Shown here: positions 45,709-58,520 of the stretch, one piece after another
How positions within the stretch are numbered: the stretch's first letter is position 1
Layout of the letters: each line of letters opens with the position of its first letter
Source: Gnetum montanum
Lineage: Eukaryota; Streptophyta; Gnetopsida; Gnetales; Gnetaceae
Assembly: GCA_015680685.1 (NCBI GenBank)
Contig: MNCI01017783.1
Span: forward strand, 163,081 to 227,080
DNA length: 64,000 bases
Reading direction: 5' to 3'
Translations under genes and position numbers: made by a program
Notes under the pieces: generated by a model
What the model saw: the letters and a program-made list of their open reading frames with translations, nothing else
The model's database searches: none
What the model was told of the DNA's origin: nothing

Positions 45709-47376
45709 TGAAACACCACTAATTTTAGCCTAACACTGGAAACAAGAATGACTCAAGCCCTTTCAAGCTTTCAGGAGGCAAAATTTGGCTAAGGCATGGA
45801 AACCATACTCAGCTAAATCAAGCCGACTTGCTCATCCCGTCAAGTTGAAAGCTTTCCCACAGCATGACTAACACTCAGAGTCTTAAAACTAAGCCAAAAC
45901 AATCTGATCTACAGTGTGCAAGTCATCCTCAAAGCACATCCTTCACAGCTTCCAGTCGCAACTTCCGGAATGCCAGATTTCAACTCAAAATTGCAAGTTT
46001 TTGAAAATATTTCACATGTCACGCTGCATGTCACACTACAGTGTGACTACAGCATGACTTACTCAAAGTGATTCATAGAGGTCACATCTAGGCTCAAATT
46101 CTAGATTCTAGATCACTCTTAGGATCAACTATAGCCAGATAGCAGTTACACTCAAGAATCAAGCTTCAAAATCACAATTTCAAGCAAAATACACCATTTT
46201 TGAGTCATGTCACGCTATGGTCATGCTGCAACATGACCCCGGCATGACTTACCATAAATAGCTCGAAACAAGGCACTTTCAGGCTCAATTCGTTAGTCAC
46301 AGTCAGGCAATCCTAGCACTTCAGATTCAAGCTTCAAAATTCCAAAATTTGATGAAAAATTGCAAGTTCTAGTTCACTCACACTGAGGTCATGCTGCAAC
46401 GTGAATGTAGCATGAGCATTACATACATGCGCTCAAGTCATGCTGAGACAAAATCAACTCTTCAGACAGCCACGAAACCACTTGAACCGACATCCTGCAG
46501 CATTCAAGTCAAAGATCGAGAAGTTTCAAGAAAGATAGAGTCAATTTTACTTGATTCCATTGTAAATTTTCACTTGTGGGGCTTGTCAGGCCCTCACGGT
46601 CTAAATTGTATGTACTTTCATGGGCTTGAGTAAGCCACACATTGTAAGATACGATGCACCTGGTCTAGAACGTAGCTTGCCGACACACATCCAACCCATG
46701 CACAACTGTCCACCAGACACATGTCACTTGATCCATTTTTCTCTCATCCCTCAATCGTTGATTCCATTCTTGAATTCTACACCCAAGCCTGGCCCAGCCC
46801 TATAAATACCCTATCAATTCACATAAACAGGGTTGGCAATTTTGGAGTTGGAAGGCTTAGAAAACTTAGACTAGCAATCCTTGGGCACTCAGGCATGCTT
46901 GAATCTTGGCATCCAAGTACTTCTGACACACATCACATCACATCACATCACCCCAAGGCTCGGCACTTGACTTATCATCCACACATGTAGCTACGCTTTG
47001 ACCGGTGCAAATCTTTTCTAAGCAATACACTACAATTCGTTTTGCCAGTCATTTATTCTGTTTACTCTAGTCTTTACATTCAGTTTACATTTGGTTTACA
47101 TTTTATTCACAATACAGTTTCTGCATACGTTTCTGTTTACATTTTATATGCACTGTTTACGTTTTACGACATCAATTACGATAACCCTAGCACAAGCCAT
47201 AGTTTACGCTCAGGGAAGTCCTTGGTTGATTTGCGTGCAGATCATCCAAGGCACTCTACCTTCATTCCCTTTTCCATCTTGCCCTCAAGCGAAGGTAAGG
47301 TCAGCTATGCCTGCCTGACGATCTTTCGGTATTTGCTTTCCCTTCCAGCCTTACACCGATGATTTAGGTCAGTACA
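45709..47376 (+). repeat. 3' LTR of element A
   Basis: This 1,668-bp LTR pairs with 8297-9903. It retains the U5 stretch 47180-47254 missing from the 5' LTR, which is similar to the U5 of element B (GGAAGTCCTTG, GTGCAGA, CAAGGCACT). It is followed by the duplication ATAAG. The short ORFs in 46391-47362 are LTR sequence. Confidence 0.93.
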
Positions 47377-47381
47377 ATAAG

Positions 47382-48944
47382 AAACATTCATACCAAAATA
47401 AAGTATATAAGAAATTGTAAAAATATCCAAGAAAAATAAAACATACTAACGATGTTGTAAAATAAAAATTTGGAAAAATAACAAAGTGTAAAACAAAAAT
47501 GAGATAAAAATAAACAAAGTATAAAATAACAAAGTAGAAAACTTACTAATCCATTTATATAGTTAGCATGGATGACCATCTCCCCTATGACTAACTTGAA
47601 AGAAAAAGATCCAAAAGATTGAGCATGGTTGTCTATCCGATGAGGTGTTGATTACACTAGCTTGCATGGGCTCATGGAAAGGTTTGACCTTTTGCATGTT
47701 GACCAACTGTTCCTTGTGTGGGCTCTCAGGTTTGTAGATTAAAAAGATCCTAGAAGGAAAAGTTTCATAAATTATGTAAGGCCCTTCTCACAATGTCTAG
47801 AACTTAGTTCATTGAGGTACGTGTGTGGGGTTCTAGTAGAGAACCTTATCTTTTGGTTGAAATTTCACTTTCCTTATACTAAGGTCATGGTGTTGTTTAC
47901 TAAATGCTTTGTGCACTTCATTCAAGGATAAGACCACCAATCGATTCTCATCTAGCACGTTAAGGTTGATCAATCTCTCATTTTTTGTTAACCTTAAGTC
48001 AAGTTCAAGGTCACAAGCTATTGAAATTGTATGAAGCTTAGATTAAATCAATAGAGTTGGTAATTTTCCATACACTAGCTCATAGTGAGAGTAGCCTATA
48101 GGGAGTTCCCATGTCAACCAATATGCCTAAAGGGCACCATTAAGTTTTGTGCTCCAGTCTCTTCTATATTTTCTAATTATTCTCATTAAGATTTTTGTGA
48201 TCTCCCTAATTGTAACCTTTTCTTGACCATTGGTTTGGGGGTGGTAGGGTATTGTTAATTTATGTTCAACCACTAAGCATGACATGAGCTTATGAAAAGT
48301 AGCACCTATAGAATGAGTACCATTATAAGAAATCAGTGCACATGGCACTCTAAGCCTATTTACAACATTTTGTTGTATAAACCATGTAGCAGTGGATAAT
48401 GTACAATTATTCATAGTTACTGCTTCTACCCATTTTATACAATAGTCAATAGCAACTATTATGTACACCTTTTCATTTGACATGGATGTGATGGAACCTA
48501 TGAAGTTTATGCCCCATATGTTAAAGGGTTCTAGTGGTTCGATCCTATGTTGATGTCCCTCTATTTGAGCAATCATCCCACCATCTTGTTAAAAACATTC
48601 ACAAGAGCAAATGAATAGGTGGGCATCCCTAAAGATTGTTGGCCAATAGTACTCTACCATTAGGATTTTAATGACCATGTGTCTCCCTGCATAGTTGTCC
48701 CCACAAGGACCCTCATGAGCATCTTGAAGAATGCATAGTTAGTCAACATTAGGAATAAATAACAAACTAGGCCATTAGCTCATACCTTGTAAAGGTGTCT
48801 GTTAATCTCAATGAAGCATTTAGTTTGATGAAGAAACTATTATTTCTTCTAGTGATCTAACTCTTGTGGCATCTCTTGAGTGAGAAGATAAATGAGGATG
48901 CCATCATACCATTTTGGTTCAACAAGCACTTTTTCATTTATTGC
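47382..48944 (-). pseudogene. pol: Integrase of Athila element C
   Basis: On -, about 48944-48580 gives the zinc region (H-E-G-P-C-G-D, Y-Y-W-P-T). Frame 48576-48127 gives the core, where the catalytic positions read G-I-N-F-I (Asp to Asn), S-Y-N-G (Asp to Tyr) and N-G-Q-E-K-V (Glu displaced or lost). The C-terminal part (48126-47580) keeps K-F-Q-P-K-D-K-V-L and Y-E-T-F-P-S-R with stops. From 47580 to 47382 the sequence is AT-rich spacer that continues at 8296 beyond element A. Confidence 0.85.
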
Positions 48945-48949
48945 ACCAG

Positions 48950-49819
48950 TGATGAATCATATTTTGTAGGGATTCGATATCAGAGCTACGATGATGGGTA
49001 TCTAATATCGGGCCCCAAGATGCAATGTCGAATATCCAATATCGTGGGTGATGTGCTGGCCTATAAATATAGCACTTTGACACATAGTTTCCATATAGTT
49101 TTTGTCATAGCATAGCAAAGCTCTTACAATTTCTTTTTCTCCAAAGTTAAAATATTATCCAAAGTGCCTACAACAGAAGTCATTGAGTGTATAGATCTTT
49201 ATTCAAGCACTATTGTACCTAAGCACAGTAGTATGTGCAGCAATGAAGATGAGCTTTCTGATCAAACATTGTAGCACCTTGGCTAGATTAAATATTTTTT
49301 TATGCATTTAATGTTTTATGAAATTTTCTTTAATGCTCCCAAGTAACTAAGCTAAAGTAAGCTAGTTCAATTAAATAGAAATTAATTAAGCACATAAGTA
49401 CGATCACTTTGGGCATGCACATGATGCATGGTAATCCCAATAATGCTTAACATTTAGTAACCCAACAGCATCATACGTGTTTAGGATGTGCATCGAAAGT
49501 GGGACCGAATACTTATGTTAGGATAGTAAGTTATTAATTAGCAATTAGATTAGTTAAAGTGGTTCATAAATTAAGTTTCAACTTGTTTTTAATTATAGAT
49601 AAATAAAATATAAAATAATAAAAATCATGTGCCTCAATTATACTTAATAATACAATTAAGCTCCACAAGTATAATTGAGAAGACAATGATTGTCATGATT
49701 AGATTTCACATCCTAAAACTAGTGTACTTGGGAACTTAAGGTCTACGAAATTCGATTGGATTGCATGTGAATGGTTGTGATTTGTATGGTTGAATGTAAG
49801 GGTACCTTGCCACTCATCA
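48950..49819 (+). mobile_element. Solo LTR, Athila-type, + orientation
   Basis: 870 bp from TGATGAATC to CTCATCA, with near-matching duplications ACCAG (48945-48949) and ACCAA (49820-49824). No internal region is attached, and the interrupted RNase H/integrase frame of element C continues on both sides. It resembles the LTR at 62809-63649, including GATATC-rich U3 words and CCTATAAATA near 49060. Confidence 0.88.
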
Positions 49820-49824
49820 ACCAA

Positions 49825-50469
49825 CAAAGAGGAATTCATCAAGAAATTGATTAGAGAGCAGGCTCTCATCCTCTTTGTTGTCTCATCGTAACTGAGACAA
49901 GTAATCAATGACCACATTATTAGTCCCCTTTTAATCTACCATTATGAGATTGAACTCTTGTAAGATCACCAACCATCGTATGACAAAAGGGATCATCGTT
50001 GGTTTATTCATTAGGAAGCAAATGGCACTATGGTCAATGTGCACATACACCTTATATCCAAGCACATAGTGCCTAAACTTCTCCAAAGCGTACACCATGA
50101 ACATCAGCTCTTTCTCCATTGTGGTGTAATTGAGTTGTGTACCCACAATGATTCAACTTGAGTAGTGGATGTAATATGGACATTTTCTATCATCCATATA
50201 CATAAGCATAGCTCCCAAGACATAGTTTGTTGCATCTATCATGATGTGAAATGAATGAGACCAATCAAGTGCTCATAGAATTGCAGTTTCTACAAGCTTC
50301 TCCTTAAGCTGTTGGTATGTCTTTTTCATTTCTTGGTCCATATGAATGGAGCATATTTCTTTGTGAGCTTGACCAATGGTTTCACGATCTTAGAAAAATT
50401 CTTTATGAATCGCCAGTAGTAGCTAGTGTGTCCAAGGAATGACCAAGCATCTTTACTAGTTTTTGGTTA
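49825..50469 (-). pseudogene. pol: RNase H of Athila element C
   Basis: Frame 50146-49931 has Q-L-N-Y-T-T-M-E-K-E-L, F-R-H-Y-V-L-G-Y-K-V and H-I-D-H-S-A-I, typical of the gypsy RNase H. The same region in the outer element is 58021-58300. The part nearer 50469 joins RT across the second solo LTR. Confidence 0.85.
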
Positions 50470-50474
50470 GCAGG

Positions 50475-51370
50475 TGATGAGCAACGAGGTACCCCTATGC
50501 CCAACCATACGAATCACGAAGCGTTCACATGCAATCTAGTTGAATTCCACAAACTTTATCATTTCTAATGCACGAGTCCTTTAGAAAGTGAATCTAGCCT
50601 TAAGGTCAATCATTGTCCTCCCAATTACACTTGTCATGTTCATTGGTATGGTTAAGTGTAATTGAGGCATCCGATTTTTATCATTTTGTGTTTTATAGTT
50701 TGGTGCTCAAAAGGTAGATAAAAGGGATTTAATTAACTATTCTAAATTAACTAATTAACTAGAATTTAACTAATCCTAACATAAGCATCCAATCCCACTT
50801 TTTGTACACATCCTAAACCCATGTATCCACTACTAGGTGACCAAGCACTGTGCTACTGGGCATACCAAGCAATAATGCTACTGGGATTACCAAGCGAATA
50901 TGTGTTACACTCAAAGTGATCGTACTTATGTGTGTAATCTATCTTACTTAATTTCTTCATTAATGTAAATACTGGAAAATATTTAATAATTAATTAAAAA
51001 CATTTAAGAAATAATTGAAAACATTAAATGCATGAATGAAATAGCTAATCTATCCAAAGTGCTACAAGGTTTATTAGAAAGTTTGTCTTTATTGCCACAC
51101 AAACTATCATGCTCAAGTACAACAATGCTCGAACAAAGATTCGTACACTCAATGACTCCTGCTGTAGGCACTTGGGGAACAATTTTAACTTTCAAATGGA
51201 AAAAATGCAAGAGCTTCACTGCAACTACAATCTCTACTTATGCCATAAATGTAGCTTCAAGCACATATTTATAGCCTATTTTTGACACTACATCAATGAA
51301 GCATCATCAACGCATGGTAAGATGTGTCAACTAGACCTCGTCAATGCAGCCAACTGAATGTAACTCATTA
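50475..51370 (-). mobile_element. Solo LTR, Athila-type, - orientation
   Basis: 896 bp from TGATGAGC to CTCATTA on +. Flanks are GCAGG (50470-50474) and GTAGG (51371-51375). It splits element C's RT from its RNase H. It belongs to the same LTR group as 1414-2268 and 55649-56463. Short ORFs inside are LTR sequence. Confidence 0.85.
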
Positions 51371-51375
51371 GTAGG

Positions 51376-52400
51376 TTATTCCTTACATGACCTAAATCTT
51401 TTTAGGGTCCACCTCAATTCTTATTTAAAAAATTCTATGCCCCAACACAATGCCTTCCTGGATCATGACATGGTTATTTTGCCAATTGAGCCAAAGATTA
51501 GTCTCCACACACCTTTTAAGAACTTGCTTAAAGCAATCCATGGCTTGCTAAAATGTAGCACTAGAGGTGGAGAAGTCATCCATGAAGACCTCCAACCTGC
51601 TGCCAATTTGTTGTTGAAATATACTTAGGACAAGGTGTTGAAAAGTTCTAAGGGCATTGCATAGACCAAAGGGCATCTTACGATACGCAAAAGTCCCCTA
51701 GGAACTTCTGAATGTTGTTTTGGCCTAATCCTTGGGCACAATTTGAATTTGGATATAGCCACTATAACCATCCAGGAAGCTATAATAACAATGCCTAGAA
51801 ATAGTGTCCAACGCCTGGTCCACAAATGATAATGCAAAATGATCTTTCAATGTTGCTATGTTCAATAGCCTGAAATCAATATAGATCTAGCATTTGCCAT
51901 CTTTCTTTGGCACCATTACAAGTAGACTAACCCACTTGCTATCTACAATTGGATAAATGAACCTTGCCTTGAGGAGTTGTTCAATTTCCTCTTTGATGAT
52001 CTGCTTCAGTTTGGGATTCATCCATTGTTGTGGATGCCTCTTCAGCTTTATGGCTAAATTAGTATAGACGTGATGCTAACATATCCTAGGATCAATCCCT
52101 ATGAGTTCAGGATATTTCCAAGTAAAGGCTATTCACCATTTGTTAACCACCTTCAATAGTATCCTTTTCTGCTTAGGAGCAAGGTTGGCATTGATTATCA
52201 CCGACTTACAATTTTTCAAAAATGCATATTTCATGTCAGTAGGTAGAATTTTTAACTCTATGGGCTCCTATTTAAAACTGTGGAGGATTTTCAACTCTTT
52301 AAAATTTGTATCATCATATTCATCATCAAAAATTTGGCAATGAACTTGCTCAAGTTCATCCATGCCTTCAACATAAGCACACATTAACCTCTTAGTAGGT
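51376..52400 (-). pseudogene. pol: Reverse transcriptase of Athila element C
   Basis: The catalytic box F-M-D-D-F is at 51586-51572, preceded by a decayed F-G-L-C-N-A-like stretch and followed by L-W-L-N-W and E-G-I-V-L-G-H. The F-M-D-D-F variant with L-N-W is characteristic of Athila. Upstream (51870-52050) are fragments of the fingers region, with many stops. Confidence 0.85.
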
Positions 52401-52963
52401 TCCATGCAAAGTGTGCTACTCTCAAAATCAACTGTCAGCCACTAGGTGCCCTCCTATTTTGTGGCTACTACATATAGGTGCTTTTGGATTTTAGATTCAT
52501 CAGCACATTGTCTGCATGCTTTGATTGATGTGCTTTTAATAGACTAGAGTTTCTACACACAATTGCACCCTGTATCATTGTATGCGATGCATGGAACTCA
52601 CTTTTTCTTGATCTTTTTAAATGCATTTTCCTTGGAAATCTCTAGGAAAAGATCTCTTATGTCAATTTGTGCATCAACAGTTCTCAACCAAGCCCTTCCC
52701 ATAATGATTAGGAAGTCCCCCTTACAATTTTCAACTTTAATTATGAATAAATTGATAGGATATGATCACCCACAAATAGTGGTCACAATGTCCTCCATAA
52801 GTCCCAAAAGAACAGTGATGGACTGATATGCCAATTCTAAACAAATGTTGCTTTTCTTAATAGGAGTCACATTCCAAATGTTGTACATTTCATGAGAAAT
52901 TAGATTAACTCTAGAACCTAAGTCCTGAAGAGCCTTGCATGGCTCATTCCCAACAATTTGCAA
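52401..52963 (-). pseudogene. Aspartic protease and linker of Athila element C
   Basis: Frame 52963-52766 has A-L-Q-D-L-G-S-R-V-N-L-I, the protease active site, then L-L-G-L-M-E-D-I. The linker 52765-52401 has G-D-F-L-I-I-M-G-R-A-W-L and L-E-I-S-K-E-N, matching 56500-56640 of the outer element. Confidence 0.8.
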
Positions 52964-55488
52964 ATAGATGAGAGGACTTCAAAGATTAGCTCTCTTCTAA
53001 GGAAGGTTTCCAACCTTAATCCAATAAAATATAGCATGGATTAACATGACTATGTGGATCTTAGGAGGTTTTTGGTTTGAAGGGCTGAATGGATGTAGAG
53101 AATGAAGAAGATAAAATGTGACTAGCTACATAAGTAGGTGAGGGCTTAGTAGGGCTATTAGTTCTAAAGAATGGTCTTTTACCTAATCTAGGTTTTGAAC
53201 TACTCAACTAAGGATTCGAGTGTAAGTTAATAGCACTAGTAGCATTACACTGTTGCAACTGCATGGGAATTTTTCCTTACATGGATGGAGTAAGTGGTAA
53301 TTGGGTTAAGGATGGATGAGCATGTGCTAAAGGATGGGGAGGATGATAGGGATATGGGGTTTCCCCTCAAGTAGATGGAGAATGAGTTATGTAATACTCT
53401 GGAGGGTAGTAGTGATGCTAAAAAGAAGCATGACTAGACGAGTCATATGGAGACATTGGTTGCTAAACATAGCACCCATATAGATCTGGCTACCTATAAG
53501 GGTACTACTATCTTAGTGGTGGCATCCCTCACAACTATGGATGTGGCCACTACTAATACTGCTCATACAATTGTGGTGGAGCTCCACTTGGATAATAAGT
53601 CTATTATTGTTGGTGAAACTACCTTGGGTTGCCTTGAGGATAAGGCAACCTTCTAGGTGCTTATCTTTATGCTAGTCTAGGATTTAGAGCATACATCCCA
53701 AATTCCTATAAGTGTGACACAAGAGGGCAACATCCATTGGGATGTTTATATTAGTAGATGTTACATCTACCATCGTCATCTAATTTTAACTCCACAACCT
53801 CCTCTACTACCACAACCTTGCCCTTATCCCTTTGGTAGGAACATTCAGCTTCTTTCCTTCTCCTGCAGTCACAATTACTACCTTGTTTTTTGAATTCTTC
53901 TATAATTTTTAGAGTAGTTCAAAAATTTTCATCTAAAGATTCCCATATTTTATCAGCCTTAACTAAAATTTCAAACACAAATTTTTGAATTGGTAAGGTT
54001 TTTTGCTGCACCACCTCATCAAGTGGTGCCTCCCCCTCACTATCACAAAATCAAACCTCCCTTTTCTTGATGGAAGGATCCTAGTTATACTCCTTAGCAC
54101 TTTCTCATTTACTCAACTCACCTTCTTATTTTGCAACCTAGTTAATCAACCTTTGAATCTAATGGGCTCTTAGTTCTAATAGTCTCCCTTGGGAATAAAC
54201 CCCAAGAGTTCTCCTTATTTCTGATCAAAGTTCATCTATGATATGACAAAATTGCTCCTATTAAGAATAACCATGGCCAGGACATCTATGCAAAAGGGAA
54301 TAATACCTACCCATGGCTATGTCCAAAGGTTCATGTGTTTCTGATCACTAGCCTTGGATGTGATTTCTCAAATTGGACACTTTGTAGTACATTTAATATT
54401 TTTCATTGAATAGCTCAAGCATCATACTCCATCTGTGAATTGATTTCAGCTCCAAGAAGCAATACCAACTTTCAGCTCCTTTTATGAGTGTCCTAGGGAA
54501 TAGCTTAAGTTTCTACTAGTCATTTTCTATGTTCTATAAGGCATAGGCATCATGAAAGGCTTGAATATGAATTTGTGGATCTGAGTTATATCCCCCTCAA
54601 ATTTGGGGATATTGTTCATATTCAACCACTTGATTCTACTATCTTTCATATGCTTGGTTGGGATCTTGATTCCCTCTGCAATGTTCAACATGCTTCAAGT
54701 AGCTAGCAAGGGCTCATCATCGTCATGATTTCAATGTGCCAATGATGTCCCCTGCTACCCCTTCGATCATGGTAGGTCATATATTCATTGTCTTGCCATT
54801 CACCTCCATCATGGTTTTGTCCCATGCGATTTTGATTAAATTCAAAGGAGGAGGAGGAGGAAGCAAATGAAGAGGATGAAGAGGAAGGAGAAATGCCACC
54901 ACTATAGTGTCTACCACCTTCTCTCCACTTTTCATGGCCATGATCATTAGATTTTCTATCATCATGATGCTTGCCCAAGCCCTTGCCTTGACTCCCACTT
55001 TTTTCTAAACCTGGATTGTTGATAGTGGACTACAAATTTGGATTCAAGCCTCCATCACCAATGTCAAGAGGTGGAGAATCTTCATGTTAAGAACCATAGA
55101 GGAAAGATCCTCATTTTCATTTTAATTTAGTAGGAACAAAGGATTGGTAAACCATTTCCCCTTCATAGCTTCATGGCACTTCTCCTATTATTGATCCCAT
55201 TTGCGTTGTGTTTCTATGGGACAATAGTCCCAATAGTCATGGTCTTGCACAATGTACTCATCATGGAGGTCCTAGATGCCCAACCTCCTAAGAGTTTGGA
55301 GCAACATCCCAGGAACAGATCAATTAGAATGTAATACAATGTTACCCTCCATATCTCTCTACCACAACTACTCATCCTGATGAAGGATGAAGGTGAAATT
55401 AGGTACAAACTCATTTGGATGAGGGTACATCACTGAATTCTTGGGGCATTGGCAATTTTGAATCATCATGCTTATGAGAAGAAGACAT
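52964..55488 (-). pseudogene. gag: Gag of Athila element C
   Basis: Sense starts at ATG 55488 (MSSSHKHDDSK), 140 bp from the PBS and aligned with the ATG at 63786. The frame breaks after about 26 codons. A Ser/His-rich frame persists at 54978-54703, and charged, Tyr/Pro-rich pieces continue to about 53000. No zinc knuckle is recognisable. Confidence 0.7.
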
Positions 55489-55628
55489 TTTGGATTAAAG
55501 AAAAATTTAGTATGCTTAAAATATAATTATAATTATTAATTTTTTGAATGATTATGACCTTAGGATTTGCTCCAATGATCTTAAATAATATTGACTAAGT
55601 CCTAGATAGTGCATGTATCAAACTACAA

Positions 55629-55647
55629 GTCCCTGACAATGATGCCA
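55629..55647 (-). promoter_or_regulatory. Primer-binding site of Athila element C
   Basis: On -, TGGCATCATTGTCAGGGAC follows the LTR by one base. It is a decayed match to the plant tRNA-Asp 3' end complement (TGGCGCCGTTGCCGGGGA), the primer used by Athila elements. Confidence 0.8.
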
Positions 55648-55648
55648 A

Positions 55649-56463
55649 TGATGAGTGGTGAGTAGACCCTACACCCAACCATACGAATTACTAAGCATTC
55701 ACATGAAATATGGTTAAATTCAGTGGACTTATAGCCCTCTAAGCACACTGGTCTCTAGGAAGTAAAACTAACCATTACAATCATTATCTTCCCAATTACA
55801 CTTATGAAATGCAAAGGTATGGTTAAGTGCAACTAAGGCATATGATTTTTATCATTTTTATGTTTATATTTTAAGTTGCCTAAGGATAAAGAATAATAAA
55901 AAAATAAAATAAAATAAAATAATTACTAATTTAATCTAACTAGCTACACCTAACTAATCCTAACATAAGCATCTTTTTCCACTTTCCGTACACATCTTGA
56001 ACACATTTAATGCTACTTAGTTATCAAACATTAAGCATTATTGGGATTACCAAGCGTCAAGCATATGCTCGAAGTGGTCATACTTATGTGCTTAATTAAT
56101 AGCTATTTAATGCTTAATTTCTTAAAGCATTAAAGGAAATTGAAAAAAACATTAAATGCATAAATAAACAGTTAATCTATTTCAAAGTGCTACAAGGTTT
56201 ATCAAAAAGCTCATCTTTATTACTGCACACATTGTTGTGCTCAGGTACAATAATGCTTGAATAAAAACCCATACACTCTTTGACTCCTACTATGGGTAGT
56301 TAGAAAAATATTCTAACTTCCAAATGATAAAACTACAAGAGCTCCACTACAATTATGATCAAAGATGCCATAAACACGATGGGTAAGCATGTATTTATAG
56401 GTAAAAATAGACACCACATCGATGAGGCCTCATCGACGGGACTCAAGAAAATGCAACTCATTA
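55649..56463 (-). repeat. 5' LTR of Athila element C
   Basis: 815 bp, TGATGAG to CTCATTA on +, pairing with 1414-2268. TATA box CTATAAATA on - near 56392-56400. Confidence 0.88.
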
Positions 56464-56468
56464 GTGAT

Positions 56469-58018
56469 CCTATGCTATTGACTTATTGGTGATCCAAGTA
56501 GACAACTACAAGGGGGACTTCCAAATTATCATAAAAAGGGCTTAGCTAACCAAAATATATGCGTGGCTAGGAATCAGAGACCTCTCCTTGGAGATTTCCA
56601 AGGAAAATTACTTCAAAAAAATAGAGAAAAAGTGCATTCCATGCATTGTGTACAATGACACAATGTGAGACTATGTAAAAAAATTATGGATAGTTAAAAG
56701 TACAATAATCACAACATGTAGGCAGTGTGTAGATGTCACAAAAAATTAGAGGTTCCTATATGTAGCAACCACAAAATAGGAGGGCATCCATTGGCTAACA
56801 ACTAAATCTAAAAGTAGTTCAGCATTGTGCATATAACCAACTGAGAGCCTAATGAGTGCCTACATTGAAGGTATGGATGAACTGGAGCCAGTCCATTACC
56901 AACTCTTTGATGAACCTAATGACACCAATTAAGGAGAGTTGGAAATCCCTGAGAGCTTTAAATAGGATTCCCTTAAGTTAAAAACTCTACCAACCATAAT
57001 GGAATATTTTTTTCTAAAAAATGGCCAAGTTGATCATCATTAATGCCAACCTTACTTCTATGCAAAAAAGGAAGCTATTAGAGATTATCAACAAATGGCC
57101 AATAACCTTTGCTTGGTCATATCATGAGTTAATTGGAATCGATCCAAGGATATGCCAACATCACATCTACACAGATTCCTCCATTAAACTAGAAAGGTAG
57201 CCACACCAATGATTGAATTCCAAACTAAAGTAAATTATCAAAGAGGAGATTGAACAATTCCTCAAGGTAGGCTTCATCTATTCCATTGGAGATAGTGAGT
57301 GGATTAGCCCACTTGTCATAGTACCAAAGAAATGTGGAGAATGAAGGATCTACATCAATTTTAGGCTATTGAATATGGCAACATACAAGGACCATTTTCC
57401 TTTGTCATTTGTGGACCAAGTGTTGGATACCATTTCTGGGCATTATTACTATAGTTTTCTATATGGTTATAATGACTATAACCAAATCTAGATCATACTA
57501 GAGGACCAAGCTAAAACCACATTCACAAGTCCCTATGAGATATTTGCATACAAAACGATGTTGGCCTATGCAATGCCCCTACAACATTCCAATGCCTTGT
57601 CCTGAGCATTTTCCAATAGTAGATTGGTAGCGGGGTGGAAGTCTTCATGGATGAATTCTTCACCCATGGGGCTATGTTTAAGTAAGCGCTAGACCATCTT
57701 GAGCAAGTGCTAAAAATATGTGTGGAGAAAAACCTTAGGCTCAACTAGCAAAAAAGCCACTTGATGGTTTAGGAGGGAATTATTTTTAAAAATGGATTGA
57801 GTTGGATCCTAAAAAAATAAGGGTTATCCAAGGAATTACTCGACAACTAGAAACAATCAAAGATGTGAGATCATTCCTTGATCACACTAGCTACTACTAA
57901 TGCTTCATCAAGAATTTCTCTAATATCACCAAACCATTGGTGGAGCTAACAAAGAAGGATGCTCCATTTGTCTAGACTACGGAATGCAAGCATGCATTCT
58001 AGAAACTCAAGCAAAAGC
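56469..58018 (+). pseudogene. pol: Protease linker and RT of the outer Athila element
   Basis: The linker G-D-F-Q-I-I-I-K-R-A and L-E-I-S-K-E-N-Y (56505-56630) is followed by decayed fingers/palm: F-V-D-Q-V-L-D-T-I-S-G-H and K-T-T-F-T-S-P-Y. The catalytic box at 57644-57658 reads F-M-D-E-F, so one catalytic Asp is Glu. Stops are frequent. Confidence 0.83.
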
Positions 58019-58520
58019 TTGTGGAAACTCCAATTCTAAGGGCACCTGACTTGTTCAAATACATCCACATCATAATAGACACATCCAATTATGTCTTGGG
58101 AGCTATGCTCATGCCATTGGATGATCATAAACATTCTTACTACATCTACTATGTGAGCAAAAGCATTGTGGATGCACAATTGAACTACACCACAATGAAG
58201 AAAGAACTAATGACAATGATGTATACCTTGGAAAAATTCAAGCACTATGTGCTTGGGTCTAAGGTGTTTGTGCACATGGATCATAGTGCAATCTAGTTCC
58301 TGATAAATAAGCCAATGGTGAGCCCCCATATCATATGGTGGCTAGTGATCTTCTAGAAACTCAATCTAAAATGGTAGATCAAAAGGGAATTGAGAACATG
58401 ATTACTGACAACTTGTCTCAGTTGAGATGGAACAACAAAGAGGAGGAGAGCCCATTTTTAGATCAATTTCCTAATGAACTCCTCTTTGTCGAGGCTATAA
58501 CTAAACAAGTGCCCACTTAA
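58019..58520 (+). pseudogene. pol: RNase H of the outer Athila element
   Basis: Frame 58021-58296 has I-I-I-D-T-S-N-Y-V-L-G-A, Y-V-S-K-S, Q-L-N-Y-T-T-M-K-K-E-L and H-M-D-H-S-A-I. It aligns with 50146-49931. Confidence 0.87.

Larger units (their letters stand above)
8297..47376 (+). mobile_element. Giant Tat-lineage Ty3/gypsy element A carrying an antisense gene
   Basis: The element is flanked by an exact target duplication ATAAG (8292-8296 and 47377-47381). Without the nested element B it would be about 18.3 kb. Sense order is 5' LTR, PBS, minisatellite leader, gag, protease, cassette with an antisense multi-exon gene (14540-19886), RT (split at 21511/42316 by element B), RNase H, second archaeal-type RNase H, integrase, 3' spacer, polypurine tract, 3' LTR. 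Dual RNase H is the hallmark of the Tat lineage. LTRs differ at roughly one position in ten over the first 190 bp by eye, mostly transitions at former CpG sites, so the insertion is old. Sense genes are broken. Confidence 0.93.
1414..56463 (-). mobile_element. Athila-type LTR retrotransposon C, with nested insertions
   Basis: The element runs from its 3' LTR (1414-2268) to its 5' LTR (55649-56463) on the - strand. The 5-bp flanks are GTGGT (1409-1413) and GTGAT (56464-56468), a target duplication with one mismatch, and the host reading frame of the outer element continues across it. Internal order in sense direction is PBS, gag, protease, RT, RNase H, integrase, long 3' spacer with a decayed third ORF, 3' LTR. 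It is interrupted by four younger insertions: an LTR-like block (4460-7343), Tat element A (8297-47376) and two solo LTRs (48950-49819; 50475-51370). The FMDDF-type RT box and a PBS matching the tRNA-Asp end point to the Athila lineage. All genes are dead. Confidence 0.85.

Noticed and set aside
8297-47376. Misassembly as the cause of the nested order
   Set aside because: Exact target duplications and restored homologous frames at each junction fit real insertions; only the two N gaps are uncertain.
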